Numbered from the stretch's first letter, positions 16,603 to 25,420 are shown. The stretch: DNA of 35,602 nt from an uncultured Alphaproteobacteria bacterium (GCA_910576955.1 CAJTJB010000010.1:1-35602), one strand, 5' to 3'. Notes: generated from the letters alone by a model not told the origin. Numbers and translations: made by a program.

Positions 16603-16633
16603 TGTATCATACTTTTGGGGATGACGCAAGTAT
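16603..16633 (-). promoter_or_regulatory. Promoter of the exported protein gene
   Basis: On the minus strand ATACTTGCGTCAT, then TACAAT preceded by TGA, with 17 bases between TTGCGT and TACAAT. It is nearly the same as the promoter of the giant gene at 21343-21371. Confidence 0.7.
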
Positions 16634-16642
16634 TTTCGGCAT

Positions 16643-16669
16643 AAAAAAAGGCTGCCTTTCGACAGCCTT
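16643..16669 (-). terminator. Terminator of the giant gene
   Basis: On the minus strand AAGGCTG, an 8-base loop, CAGCCTT, then a T7 run. It begins 12 bases after the stop codon of the 1539-residue gene and ends before the promoter of the exported protein gene. Confidence 0.85.
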
Positions 16670-16681
16670 GAGAGCGGATTG

Positions 16682-19600
16682 TTATCTCGTCAATTTATCA
16701 ACAAGATGATGAAGGGCGTGTCCGGCTTCATTCAGTGCAATATTCACTCCGTGTGCGGCGGCATATTGACCGAGCTGTTTGCCGAAATCATTTGAAGATA
16801 CGGTAGTGTGGACAATAGTACCGTTACCATAGCAAACGTGTGTCCCGTAACCATAACCGGAATATCTGCCCCAACCGTTATTTTCGGGGTTGTTGATGTC
16901 AACGCCTGATGAATCGCGGTAAAGCCCCAGAGTGTCTCCGCCGGCATAGTCGTGCGCTTTCACGGCATCGTCCATATTGGTGATATGCGGGCGGTCATGT
17001 AACGGGTCATTCGGCAAATAAACGACAGCCGGTTTTCCGTCGATGATACGCGTCGGGTCAATATAAGCGCCTCGCCATTGGTCATGGTTCAACCCTTCGC
17101 TTAACATCGGGTCATAGACCAGTCTGCCGGTATCATATCCGCCGTGGCGGGGTATCGGTTGCTCGATAATAACGGGTTCCGGTTGAACACGGACAGGCTC
17201 GTGTTGAAAATCGGTCGGACGTTCGCCCGGGAGGCGGTCTACCACGGTGTAGGTGATTTTAGTTTCAAGCGGCGTTTCCGGTTTGGCTCCGTGAGTGTCA
17301 TCAGGTGCCGCTTGCGGTGCCTGCGAATGGTGATGCGTTTCCGTGTGTACCGTGTAGTTGCTTGAATGGAAACGGTCTTGGTCGTCAAAGTGCTCGGCAA
17401 CATAGGCTTTGAAACCTTCGTTGTTTGCAAGCTCCGGGTGGGCTGCCATGTGGTTGATTAGGGCTTTGGCATAGTTGTGGTCGGTGTCAATGCCGGCAGC
17501 TTGTGCGGAAGCTTCCACATCTGCGGTGATGCCCATTGCCGCAGCCAAAATTCGCGGTTCGGCTTTGGCAGCATGCAGGGCTTCATACGAATCTGTGCCG
17601 TAATTTTCACCGAAAGATTTGGCTATGGCTGCTTTTTCTTCTTCCGTGAAACCGAGTTTGTCGCCGTATTTGTCGTTCAAATCCCGCATCATACTTTCCA
17701 TATCGGACTTGCCGATGTGTCCGCTGCCTTTTTCTTCCGCGGCAGCAAGATTTTGAGCTTTCTGCTCGTCTGTCAGCGTGTTTTCGGGGGCTTTCGCACC
17801 GTGCAAATCATCCGGATTCATATCCGCCTCTGCCGCTGTTTGCGCCTCGGCATTGAGATATGGCGGTTTAAAGTCCTGATTTTCCGTATTGCCATCGCCA
17901 TCGAGTCCGAACCCGATATTGTTTGCCTGATAGTTGGCAGAAAACGGATTGTGCTGGTCAAACATATTAGATGCCTGCGGTTCAGGCGCTTTTGCACCGT
18001 GCAGGTCATTCGGCTGTTGCGTTGCGGCGTGTTCAGCGGAAGTTTCGTTATGGCTGACAGCACTCATTGCCTCGGCGCGGAGCTCCTGCACCATATCAGA
18101 TTGTATCAGCATACCGCCGCCTATCGTACCAAGCGTTTTGGAACAGCTGTCAATCAGGTTGCTTTTTTGAGATTGGCGCAAAGCCGCGTGAGCCGTGATA
18201 AGCTTGTGCAATTGGGCGGGGTCTTTTGTGTTGGATATTTCTGCTTTGGACTGTTTGAGTTTGCGCCGGGTGTTCCAAGCTTTGGCGATGTTCGGGATGT
18301 TTTGCACCGTGGCAATCATTCCAAGACGCGTGCCGCCCCCTAATGATGAGGTCAGGTTGGAACAGCATTGCAACAGGGCAGGCGCGTGTTCGCCAACCAT
18401 TTGTCCGGCTGCGCCGCCGATACCGGCAATGGTGAATGCGCCGCTGATGGCAGCACCGACACCTTTTGACCATTTTTCGGCAGTGGTGGCATTCGGGTCA
18501 CGGATAACTTTAACTGCGTCTTTGGTGGCTTTTCCGGTCATATATGCCATATAGCCGGTTATGGCTGCAGTTGCGCCAATCGGACCGCCAACAAGTGTGC
18601 CCGCAGCGCCGACAGCGGTCATAATGGCGGCAGATTTAGCAAATCCCCAGCCGAATTGGACAAGCGGCTTGATAATCTTTTTGGTTTTGACATATGGCTT
18701 GCCCCAATGTTTGGTCAGGTTCTTGTCAATCTTTTTCAGCCAAGCCTTGACCGAACCGTATAATTTCTTTTCGCCGATATGCTGTTTGATACGTTTTTCA
18801 AACGTTTGGGCGTGTTGCATTGTTCCTGCCAGACGCCCGGCAAGCTCACCGGTGGAATATGTGTTTTGGCTGTTGCGGGCGGCGGTAAGATTTTGAATGT
18901 TTTTATCGGTGAGGTTATTGAACTTAATCTGCTGTTTGGTATCGGTTATCTTGGAGCCGAACGGCAAGCCCATTTCTTTATAAGCCATTATAGTTGCAAC
19001 ATCTTTGGTCGCATTTTCATCGCCTTGTTGCAGCAGCTTGCGGTTTTCGTCTTCAGAACGCACGATAACGCCGGTGGCGGCAGCCAAAACTTTTACTGCC
19101 GCATCGGTGGTATCTTTATCGCCTTTTTCGATATTTTCGCGAATCTTTTGCTTTTGGGCTGCCAGCTTTTTAAGCTCTTCTTCAGACGGCTTTTCCGGCG
19201 TTTTGAGTATAGCCCGCGCCATCGCGTCACTTGCAAATTCCAGTGCTTTAGGGTCTTTTTGAGCCAGTTGCGCGGCTGTGCTTTTTAATATTGCATCGTA
19301 TTGTGCCTGTTGCGTTTCGGTTAATGTTTTTGCCGCATTGGCAATATCTTCGCTGATGCCTTTATTTAAGATGGTGGTGCTGATTACCTCATCCATACGT
19401 TTTAAAAGCAGGGATTTATCTGCCGGAACGCCTGTGGAAACAAGGTCTTGCGCGGTCAGGGCGCGGGCTAGTTCCAAAACGTCTGCTTTGGCTTTTTCGA
19501 GCTTTTTGCCGGAGAGCGGTTTGCCGTTGTTGTCGGTAAAGTTATATTTGCCGATGATTTGGGCAACCGAGTCAGAGGGCAACTTGGTCAGCGCCGTTTT

Positions 19601-21301
19601 CAGTTCTTCATAGTTTTTATGCAGCTCATCATCCGATAAATTATCGAATTTTTTCGTATCATATGTTTTGAGTGATTTGGCAAGAGCCGTGGTGGTTGTT
19701 TCGTATAAAGCGGCATCTTTGTCTTTGATTTTATCTGCCAGAGCGAGCAGGGCAAAGGCTTTGTCCGGCGCTTCTTCATACGGCAGGTTTACGTTTTCGG
19801 GCGCAGATAAATATGCTTTGGCAACTTCATCCAGCTCGGCAAGGCGCGACGGGTCTTTTTTGGCATAATAGTCATACGCCATTAAGATGTTTACGGGCGA
19901 GCCGAAAGCAATTGCGCGGTCTTGAGCGGAAACGGTTTCATATTCAATCACGTTGCCGTCTTCGTCTTTGATGGCTATATCTTTGTCATCATCGCCTTTG
20001 ATGGTCAGCGGAACATTTTTAACGCCGATATCCATACAGGCGTCAATTTCGTAGCCGTTCAGTTTGGGGAAATCATCCATATAGGCGGTGAGAACTTCGG
20101 AATTGCGGATTTCATCCATATATTTGGTGACCTCATCGGGGGTGACGGTGATTTCCGGCTCTTTGGTTTCTGTCGCCGGAGCAGGGTTGTCTTCCGGTTT
20201 GTTTTCCGTTTCTGCCTGTTGTTCGGGCGCGTCAGCTGTCAGAGCGTCGTTAATCCGGTCTGCGGCAATGTTTACGCGAGCAAAACCGTGCAGCAGCGCA
20301 ATCTCTCCCTCTGTCCGCTCTTCAGGGTTTTTATTTAATATGGTGTCTGTGAGAGCAAGGACCTGTTTTTCCCATTCGTCAATTTCCAGCGCGGTTTGGG
20401 TAATAATGCGGATATCTTCTCTGTAAAATTTGTCTTTGGCATTCACTGCTAAAGTTTTGGCAAATGTTGCCGGAGATTGTTCGGGGGTATCAATTGACAA
20501 AGCCAAATCATATAAAGCCTCTTTGTCACTTTCCGTAAATTTGTTTCCGTTCTCACTTTCTGTTTTAAGGACGGTGTCAATAACTCTTTGGGCTGCCGGT
20601 GACAATTGGTCATATTTTTCCTTTGCGGCGTAGTCTTTGTAAGTATTTTGCAATCTGTTCGCAAGGTCATTTGCCAGCGTATTGTCTTTTGCGGACGGTT
20701 GTTTGGGAGAAATTTGGCTATATAGGGTTCTAAATGCCGGTGAGGCAGTTGATTTGCCCTTTTCGGGAGTGATGATGTTTTTAAACATCGTATCAATATT
20801 TATTTTGCTTTTAGTAGCGCCGTGTGCGGCAATTACTGTTTGCAGGGTTTGAATTTGCTGTGGCGTAAAGCTGCTGTTCGTGTTTGCCAGCGCAGTGTTC
20901 AGAGCCTCAACTCTTTTGCTGATTTTGGGGCGATTGTCTTTATCACTGCCTTTGGTGGGGAAATCTTTAACAAAAGCATCTATTGCCTGCTGTTTAGCTT
21001 CCGCCATACGTGTACCGGTTTCTTGGATTTTATCAATAAATTGCTTGAAGCCTTGGCGCTTTTTAGCATCCATTTTGGATAGCATTGCTTTGAATTCGTA
21101 AGTTTTGCCAAAGTTATCAAGCGCAATGTATTCGGCGAATGTGACCGTGTGTCCGCCTTTGACTTGTTCCACAATTTGAGCGAATAACGCTTCTGCTGCG
21201 GCTTTGTTTTCATCTGTCAGGTCTTTAGCGGGGAGTTGGCTTATCTTTTGGAAATTGTCGGAAAGAGATTTTTCGTCGATAGTTTTTGTTTCTTTAGCCA
21301 T
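16682..21301 (-). CDS. 1539-residue protein with glycine-rich hydrophobic core and LHGAKAPE repeats
   Basis: I do not recognise this protein. Residues 1-850 are hydrophilic, Lys/Asp/Ala-rich and probably helical, with no signal peptide. From about 874 to 985 there are glycine-rich hydrophobic segments (MTAVGAAGTLVGGPIGATAA; GVGAAISGAFTIAGIGGAAG) that resemble glycine-zipper or membrane-inserting hairpins. The C-terminal third is low in structure and contains the motif DLHGAKAPE twice (near 1096 and 1163), a weaker ALHAAKAEP near 1240, and DTHGAKPE near 1333. Then comes a Pro-rich stretch and a Gly/Tyr/His-rich end. ATG 21301 has AAAGGAG with 7-base spacing. It has its own promoter and terminator, so it is a single-gene unit. 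Size, lack of a signal and a membrane-active core would suit a secreted effector or toxin, but that is speculation. Confidence 0.85.
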   Translation of the reverse strand: MAKETKTIDEKSLSDNFQKISQLPAKDLTDENKAAAEALFAQIVEQVKGGHTVTFAEYIALDNFGKTYEFKAMLSKMDAKKRQGFKQFIDKIQETGTRMAEAKQQAIDAFVKDFPTKGSDKDNRPKISKRVEALNTALANTNSSFTPQQIQTLQTVIAAHGATKSKINIDTMFKNIITPEKGKSTASPAFRTLYSQISPKQPSAKDNTLANDLANRLQNTYKDYAAKEKYDQLSPAAQRVIDTVLKTESENGNKFTESDKEALYDLALSIDTPEQSPATFAKTLAVNAKDKFYREDIRIITQTALEIDEWEKQVLALTDTILNKNPEERTEGEIALLHGFARVNIAADRINDALTADAPEQQAETENKPEDNPAPATETKEPEITVTPDEVTKYMDEIRNSEVLTAYMDDFPKLNGYEIDACMDIGVKNVPLTIKGDDDKDIAIKDEDGNVIEYETVSAQDRAIAFGSPVNILMAYDYYAKKDPSRLAELDEVAKAYLSAPENVNLPYEEAPDKAFALLALADKIKDKDAALYETTTTALAKSLKTYDTKKFDNLSDDELHKNYEELKTALTKLPSDSVAQIIGKYNFTDNNGKPLSGKKLEKAKADVLELARALTAQDLVSTGVPADKSLLLKRMDEVISTTILNKGISEDIANAAKTLTETQQAQYDAILKSTAAQLAQKDPKALEFASDAMARAILKTPEKPSEEELKKLAAQKQKIRENIEKGDKDTTDAAVKVLAAATGVIVRSEDENRKLLQQGDENATKDVATIMAYKEMGLPFGSKITDTKQQIKFNNLTDKNIQNLTAARNSQNTYSTGELAGRLAGTMQHAQTFEKRIKQHIGEKKLYGSVKAWLKKIDKNLTKHWGKPYVKTKKIIKPLVQFGWGFAKSAAIMTAVGAAGTLVGGPIGATAAITGYMAYMTGKATKDAVKVIRDPNATTAEKWSKGVGAAISGAFTIAGIGGAAGQMVGEHAPALLQCCSNLTSSLGGGTRLGMIATVQNIPNIAKAWNTRRKLKQSKAEISNTKDPAQLHKLITAHAALRQSQKSNLIDSCSKTLGTIGGGMLIQSDMVQELRAEAMSAVSHNETSAEHAATQQPNDLHGAKAPEPQASNMFDQHNPFSANYQANNIGFGLDGDGNTENQDFKPPYLNAEAQTAAEADMNPDDLHGAKAPENTLTDEQKAQNLAAAEEKGSGHIGKSDMESMMRDLNDKYGDKLGFTEEEKAAIAKSFGENYGTDSYEALHAAKAEPRILAAAMGITADVEASAQAAGIDTDHNYAKALINHMAAHPELANNEGFKAYVAEHFDDQDRFHSSNYTVHTETHHHSQAPQAAPDDTHGAKPETPLETKITYTVVDRLPGERPTDFQHEPVRVQPEPVIIEQPIPRHGGYDTGRLVYDPMLSEGLNHDQWRGAYIDPTRIIDGKPAVVYLPNDPLHDRPHITNMDDAVKAHDYAGGDTLGLYRDSSGVDINNPENNGWGRYSGYGYGTHVCYGNGTIVHTTVSSNDFGKQLGQYAAAHGVNIALNEAGHALHHLVDKLTR

Positions 21302-21342
21302 GGGTCTTCTCCTTTAAGTCAAAAGGGCTATATATTGAATGC

Positions 21343-21371
21343 ATTGTACCATAAAAAAACATATGGCGCAA
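21343..21371 (-). promoter_or_regulatory. Promoter of the giant gene
   Basis: On the minus strand TTGCGC (21366-21371), a 17-base spacer, and TACAAT (21343-21348) preceded by TGG. The wider block ATACTTGCGCCAT is shared with the promoter at 16603-16633 (ATACTTGCGTCAT). Confidence 0.75.
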
Positions 21372-21465
21372 GTATAAATTTTTAGCTTATTTTAACTTTA
21401 TTTTCTTAAATTTGGGTAAAGTTTAGAGAGGCTGGAATGATTTTGTTGTAGTTTTATTATTAGTT

Positions 21466-21635
21466 GTCATTGCGAGGAGCAAAGCGATGCGGCAATCGTA
21501 CTTTTTTTGAGTCATTGCGAGGAGCAAAGCGACGTGGCAATCTCATGAGAGTATGGAGTGGTGTAGTGTGACTATGTCACCGGTTTGTGGATTGCCGCGG
21601 CGATATGTGACTAACGTCACGCGCCTCGCAATGAC
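21466..21635. repeat. Triple R2 repeat forming an imperfect long hairpin
   Basis: Two direct copies of GTCATTGCGAGGAGCAAAGC (from 21466 and 21511), each continuing into CGGCAATC or TGGCAATC. They are followed by an inverted, interrupted copy at 21591-21635 (ATTGCCGCGGCG ... CGCCTCGCAATGAC). The second copy and the inverted copy can pair to a long imperfect stem. A single copy lies at 5906-5950. This element is widespread in bacterial intergenic DNA. It fills the gap between the divergent giant gene and the 21680 gene; no gene is encoded here. Confidence 0.8.
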
Positions 21636-21679
21636 TAAAAGAAGATGTTAATGATTAAAAAGACGGAAAGGAAATATTG

Positions 21680-22459
21680 ATGGCGGCAGGGCTCGGAAAA
21701 AAGGCGAAAATTTTGGAATATTGGCGAAACCGCTATCTGGCGCAGGCGGCGGTGGTGACGGTGTTGGCGGCAGGCGCAATGGCGGCGGCGGTTCTTTATG
21801 CCGACTATTGGCTTTTGAAAGTGCTGCTATGTATGTTGGCATTTGTTATTGCCTATATTATGATTAAAGCTTTGCGCGAGGGACTGCAGGCGCGCGGCGA
21901 GGGGCTGGTGCTTGCCAAAGGCGAAGAGCTTTTTGGCGAGGTGATGTTTGATGTGGGGCGCGGACTTTGCGAAAATGCGCTTTTGGCGCAGGATGTCAGC
22001 CCGAAATATCAGGTGCGCGAATGTCGCAACGTGATGCGCGGGCGAGGGTATTGGCTGGAGGAAGACTGGTTCTATTCGGTGCTTTCCGCCAAATATATTC
22101 CGCTTAACCAGACGGCGTTTGAGGGCGTGATTTTGGCATTTGCGGATGCACAGAGCACGGACGGGCTGAAAGGCGAAATCGTGCTTAAAAACGGCAATGC
22201 GGTTATCACCGGCGGGCTTGCCGAGCGGCTGAAACAATCCGGCGCGGGCGATGTGGCGGCGGCGTTTATGCGGCTGTTCGGGGCAGGGGAGGCGCGATTG
22301 GCAGCGGCAGACAAAATGCTTTATCTGTGGATTGCGAGCGAGAAAAAACTTTATTATCGGTTCAGTTTGTTTAAACCCAACACGTTAGCGCTGTTTTGCA
22401 AACGGATTGAACGCCTGAAAGAGCTTTCCGAGCAGATGTTGGCGGCGCTTAACGGTTGA
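21680..22459 (+). CDS. Membrane protein with two TM segments, DUF3137-like
   Basis: 259 residues. ATG 21680 is chosen over TTG 21677 because AAAGGA is 7 bases from the ATG. Two adjacent hydrophobic helices (about 24-66) are followed by a soluble domain of about 190 residues. The order of elements (VMRGRGYWLEEDWFYSV, then VILAFADAQ, then FMRLFGAGEARLAAADK and LYLWIASEKKLYYRFSLF) loosely resembles DUF3137 proteins; I hold this weakly. It would sit in the inner membrane with the soluble part probably cytosolic. It is followed after 56 bases by the DUF4139 gene, which seems to have its own promoter. Confidence 0.7.
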   Translation: MAAGLGKKAKILEYWRNRYLAQAAVVTVLAAGAMAAAVLYADYWLLKVLLCMLAFVIAYIMIKALREGLQARGEGLVLAKGEELFGEVMFDVGRGLCENALLAQDVSPKYQVRECRNVMRGRGYWLEEDWFYSVLSAKYIPLNQTAFEGVILAFADAQSTDGLKGEIVLKNGNAVITGGLAERLKQSGAGDVAAAFMRLFGAGEARLAAADKMLYLWIASEKKLYYRFSLFKPNTLALFCKRIERLKELSEQMLAALNG

Positions 22460-22484
22460 CAAGTATTAAAACTTTTGCTAAATA
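22456..22484 (+). promoter_or_regulatory. Probable promoter of the DUF4139 gene
   Basis: Consensus TTGACA at 22456-22461, overlapping the stop codon of the preceding gene, a 17-base spacer, and TAAATA preceded by TGC. The -35 is perfect and the -10 is poor. Confidence 0.5.
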
Positions 22485-22515
22485 TCCGGCATAAATTTTT
22501 TTATAGGAGAAAGCG

Positions 22516-23991
22516 ATGAAATTATTCCGAATTGTTTTGGGCGCGGCGGTGTCTGCGCTGACCTTAAACGCACAGGCGGCGGAAACCGAGCTGACAATCT
22601 ATAACCAAGATTTGGCGCTGATTAAAAAGGCACAGAAAACGAACCTTAAAGCCGGTGTGAACGAGATTGTGTTTGATGAGGCGGCAAAGCAAATGCGCCC
22701 CGAATCGGCGTTTATTTACGGCGACGGGGTGAAAGTGTTGGAGCAAAACTATGACTATGCCGGCATTAACTATATGACAATGCTGAACGCTAACATCGGC
22801 AAAGAGGTCAAAACCGTACGGCAAAACCCCGAAACCGGCGCGAACATTTTTGAAGAAGCAACGCTTTTGGCGGTGGACGGGATGACGCCGGTGCTGAAGT
22901 TTGACTATGGGATTGAGAGCAATTTCAATGGGCGCGTGGTGTTTGACGAAGTGCCGTTCGGCTTAAACAGCGAGCCGGTGCTCAAGGCAAAAGTTTTGAC
23001 AGAGGCAGCAGGCGAGAAAGACCTCAACCTTGCGTATCTGGCGAGCGGCTTTTCGTGGCAGGCAAACTATGTGGCAAAAGTTAATGATGATAAAACGCTT
23101 TCCATCTTGGGGCGCGTGTCGCTGAACAACACCTCGGGCAGCGATTATAACGATGTGGCGGTGAACCTGATTGCCGGTGACGTGAACGTGATTAACACTT
23201 ATCAGCCGCGGATGATGTATAAGGCGGCGATGATGAACACAATGGCAAGCGGCGCAATGGCTGAAAGCGCTATGGACGGGGCGGTGATGGACGCGCCCGA
23301 GAGCCTGAACGGCTATTATGTTTATAAAATTCCGCAAAAGACGACGCTCAAAGACGGGCAGATTAAGCAGGTTTCGTTTATCGAGGCGCCGGCGGTGAAA
23401 TACAAAAAACGCGGCGAGATTAACTCGGGGCTTTATTTCGGCACGTCGAAGAGTTTTTATAAAGACGTGCACCCGACGGTGATTTATAACTTTGCCAACA
23501 ACAAAGACGATGGTTTGGGACAGCCGCTGCCGAAAGGGAAAATCAGCTTTTATGACACCGATAAAAACGGCGCGCTGCAGTTTGTGGGCGAAAATATGAT
23601 AGACAATAAAGCCGCGGGGCAGAAGATTACCGTTAGGCTCGGCAAGTTTTTTGACGTGTATGCGAATGGCAAAATCAGCGAGATTAAGGAAATCGGCACG
23701 CCCAAACAGACAGTGCTTGCCAATGGCGGCTGCCGCACGGCAACGACATATCAGTACGACGTTGCGTATGACGTGACCAACAAGAGCGGTGAGGCGGTGG
23801 ATATGGTCTTAAAGCAGCCGTTGCCCGACAAGGCGAAGATTGTCGACGAATCGCTCAAGAGCGAGGCAGGCGACGGCAACATCCGCGAGTGGCGCTTTAC
23901 GGTGGAGGCAGGCAAGAGCCAAGAGCTGAAGTTACAGCTCTCGAATGTGATTGAGCGCTCGGGCTGCGAGGGGAAAATCTTGCTTGAATAG
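22516..23991 (+). CDS. Secreted DUF4139 domain protein
   Basis: 491 residues. Signal peptide MKLFRIVLGAAVSALTLNAQ with cleavage after AQA-A near residue 22. The mature protein starts with ELTIYNQDLALIKK, the typical opening of DUF4139 proteins. It continues through the beta-rich domain: LAYLASGFSWQANYVAKV, LSILGRVSLNNTSGSDYND, then YYVYKIPQKTTLKDGQIKQV, and the C-terminal YDVAYDVTNKSGEAVDM. The 'W.a.Y' element that marks the family is present (FSWQANY). Members are exported and their function is unknown; they look like adhesin- or scaffold-type beta domains. AGGAGA gives the ribosome binding site 5 bases before ATG. A short hairpin TCCCTC-CAA-GAGGGA lies at 24017-24031 after the stop. Confidence 0.88.
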   Translation: MKLFRIVLGAAVSALTLNAQAAETELTIYNQDLALIKKAQKTNLKAGVNEIVFDEAAKQMRPESAFIYGDGVKVLEQNYDYAGINYMTMLNANIGKEVKTVRQNPETGANIFEEATLLAVDGMTPVLKFDYGIESNFNGRVVFDEVPFGLNSEPVLKAKVLTEAAGEKDLNLAYLASGFSWQANYVAKVNDDKTLSILGRVSLNNTSGSDYNDVAVNLIAGDVNVINTYQPRMMYKAAMMNTMASGAMAESAMDGAVMDAPESLNGYYVYKIPQKTTLKDGQIKQVSFIEAPAVKYKKRGEINSGLYFGTSKSFYKDVHPTVIYNFANNKDDGLGQPLPKGKISFYDTDKNGALQFVGENMIDNKAAGQKITVRLGKFFDVYANGKISEIKEIGTPKQTVLANGGCRTATTYQYDVAYDVTNKSGEAVDMVLKQPLPDKAKIVDESLKSEAGDGNIREWRFTVEAGKSQELKLQLSNVIERSGCEGKILLE

Positions 23992-24413
23992 CAGGACTTA
24001 AATTGATTTTATCTTTTCCCTCCAAGAGGGAGGTGCTTCTTTTATGTCATCGCTCCGAACGGTAGTGAGGTCAAGCGATCGGGGGAGAGTATGGAGTACT
24101 CTTGTAGCACGAGATCCCTTGACGGGGCAGCGCCACCTGCAACGATTCGAGGGATGACGCCCAACTTGTTGGGGTGGCAGCGCCAGTGCCCGCGGCAGTG
24201 CCAGCGGCATATGCAACGATTTGGGCTGCGGCGAGGGGAGAGTATGATTTTTAACGAGCGGGCTTTCTTTTTTTTACAGCTTTATGTTGTCCCCATCCCC
24301 CTTACCCCTTCCGCTGAGGGAAGGGGAGGTGTGTGCGGTGAGGTTTCCCTCCCCCCTTGGCGGGGGAGGATAGGAGAGGGGGAGGTATTATAGCATTGTT
24401 TGCGAAATGTTGT
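23992..24413. repeat. Repeat-filled gap: R1 copy b, 12-base tandem unit and R3 block
   Basis: No gene in 422 bases. A small hairpin at 24017-24031 may end the DUF4139 transcript. R1 copy b is at 24046-24158. From 24185 two 12-base units stand in tandem (AGTGCCCGCGGC, AGTGCCAGCGGC), followed by ATGCAACGATTTGGGCTGCGG; this block recurs at 35336-35398 right after uvrA. R3 palindromes occupy 24285-24383 and end in the sequence found at 1-17. The genes on either side converge here. Confidence 0.8.
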
Positions 24414-25385
24414 TTATTCGTCTTCCAGCATATGGGAGATGATGCCCTCGATGTAGCCGGTGTCTTTTTTGGGTTTGGGGAGCGCTTTGGCTTTGGGGGC
24501 GTTTTGCGGAGCAGGGGCAGGGGAAGATGCCGGCGGGCAGGACAGTTTGCTGATGTCGGCGGCGAACGCCTGCGCCAAAATATCTTGCGCGGACATACCC
24601 GAGGCTACCATTTGCGCAGCAGTCTGCTCGGCAACGGTGCGGACGAGCGTTTTTCTGAACTCTAAATCCAACGCCTCTTCTTTGCGCAGTTCTTTGCGGT
24701 TAAACTGCTCGCGCATTTTACGCTCGAATCGGGAAAATTCATCTGCCGGATGACCGCCGCGCTTGTAATCGGGCAGGGTTTGCAGATGGTTCTTCACATC
24801 CATCAGCGTGCGGATGCCGTTATGCCCATAACCGCGGTATATCAGCCAGTCGGTTACCAACTCTTCGGTGATGGCTTTGTTGACGATGTCTGACGGGATG
24901 TTTTTAAAGTTTATAATGGTGTGCCCGTCGGCGCTTTTGTGGGTTAAGATACAGTTTTCAAAAAAAGTGTGCGTCCATTTATACGGGCATGACGGATCTA
25001 TCAGCCGGTAGGTAATCATAATCCCCATCAGCGCCAGCTTCATTTCTTTGAGAGCGTGAAAGCCCAAAATCAGCGGATTGTGCCGCACCTCGGGGCAATG
25101 AATGCTCTGCTGGCAGCAAAACAGGTGCAGGCGGTAGAGCTGTTTTTGCACTTCGGGGGTCAGCTCAAGGTTAAATTCCATCGGCTGATTGATCGCCTTA
25201 TTGACGAAGTCGGTGAATATCATCCGCTTTTTGCGGCGAATGGCGGCGGGGAGCTTGTTTTCTTCTTCGCTTGCGATAATAACTTCGTTTTTTAAGCCTT
25301 CCCACAGCGCCGGAGCAAAACTGCGGTCGGTTTCTTCCATCTTTTCAAGCAGGACAATTTCAGGTATTATCAGGTCAGTTCCCAT
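24414..25385 (-). CDS. Unrecognised 323-residue protein
   Basis: No family recognised. The protein has no signal peptide or convincing membrane helix. A central part is rich in Cys, His and aromatic residues (LHLFCCQQSIHCPEVRHN; WLIYRGYGHNGIRTLMDVKN). A charged helical stretch follows (residues about 215-260, RFERKMREQFNRKELRKEE), then an Ala/Gln-rich helix, a Pro/Ala-rich linker, and a short conserved-looking end (TGYIEGIISHMLEDE). The start ATG 25385 is the first possible one in frame, because a TAA lies two codons upstream; the GGGAG is 12 bases away, longer than usual. A strong promoter lies directly upstream. The layout of a globular part, a linker and a C-terminal peptide suggests a binding protein with a tail, but the role is unknown. 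Confidence 0.72.
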   Translation of the reverse strand: MGTDLIIPEIVLLEKMEETDRSFAPALWEGLKNEVIIASEEENKLPAAIRRKKRMIFTDFVNKAINQPMEFNLELTPEVQKQLYRLHLFCCQQSIHCPEVRHNPLILGFHALKEMKLALMGIMITYRLIDPSCPYKWTHTFFENCILTHKSADGHTIINFKNIPSDIVNKAITEELVTDWLIYRGYGHNGIRTLMDVKNHLQTLPDYKRGGHPADEFSRFERKMREQFNRKELRKEEALDLEFRKTLVRTVAEQTAAQMVASGMSAQDILAQAFAADISKLSCPPASSPAPAPQNAPKAKALPKPKKDTGYIEGIISHMLEDE

Positions 25386-25420
25386 TTCTTAATTATACTC
25401 CCAATGATTGACTGGCAAAA

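Noticed and set aside
17477..18343. 288-codon plus-strand frame inside the giant gene
   Set aside because: Antisense to a gene with its own promoter, ribosome binding site and terminator; Cys/Arg/Phe-rich composition points to a shadow.
24091..24393. 100-codon plus-strand frame after the DUF4139 gene
   Set aside because: Built from R1, the 12-base tandem unit and R3; no ribosome binding site and no hydrophobic or conserved pattern.
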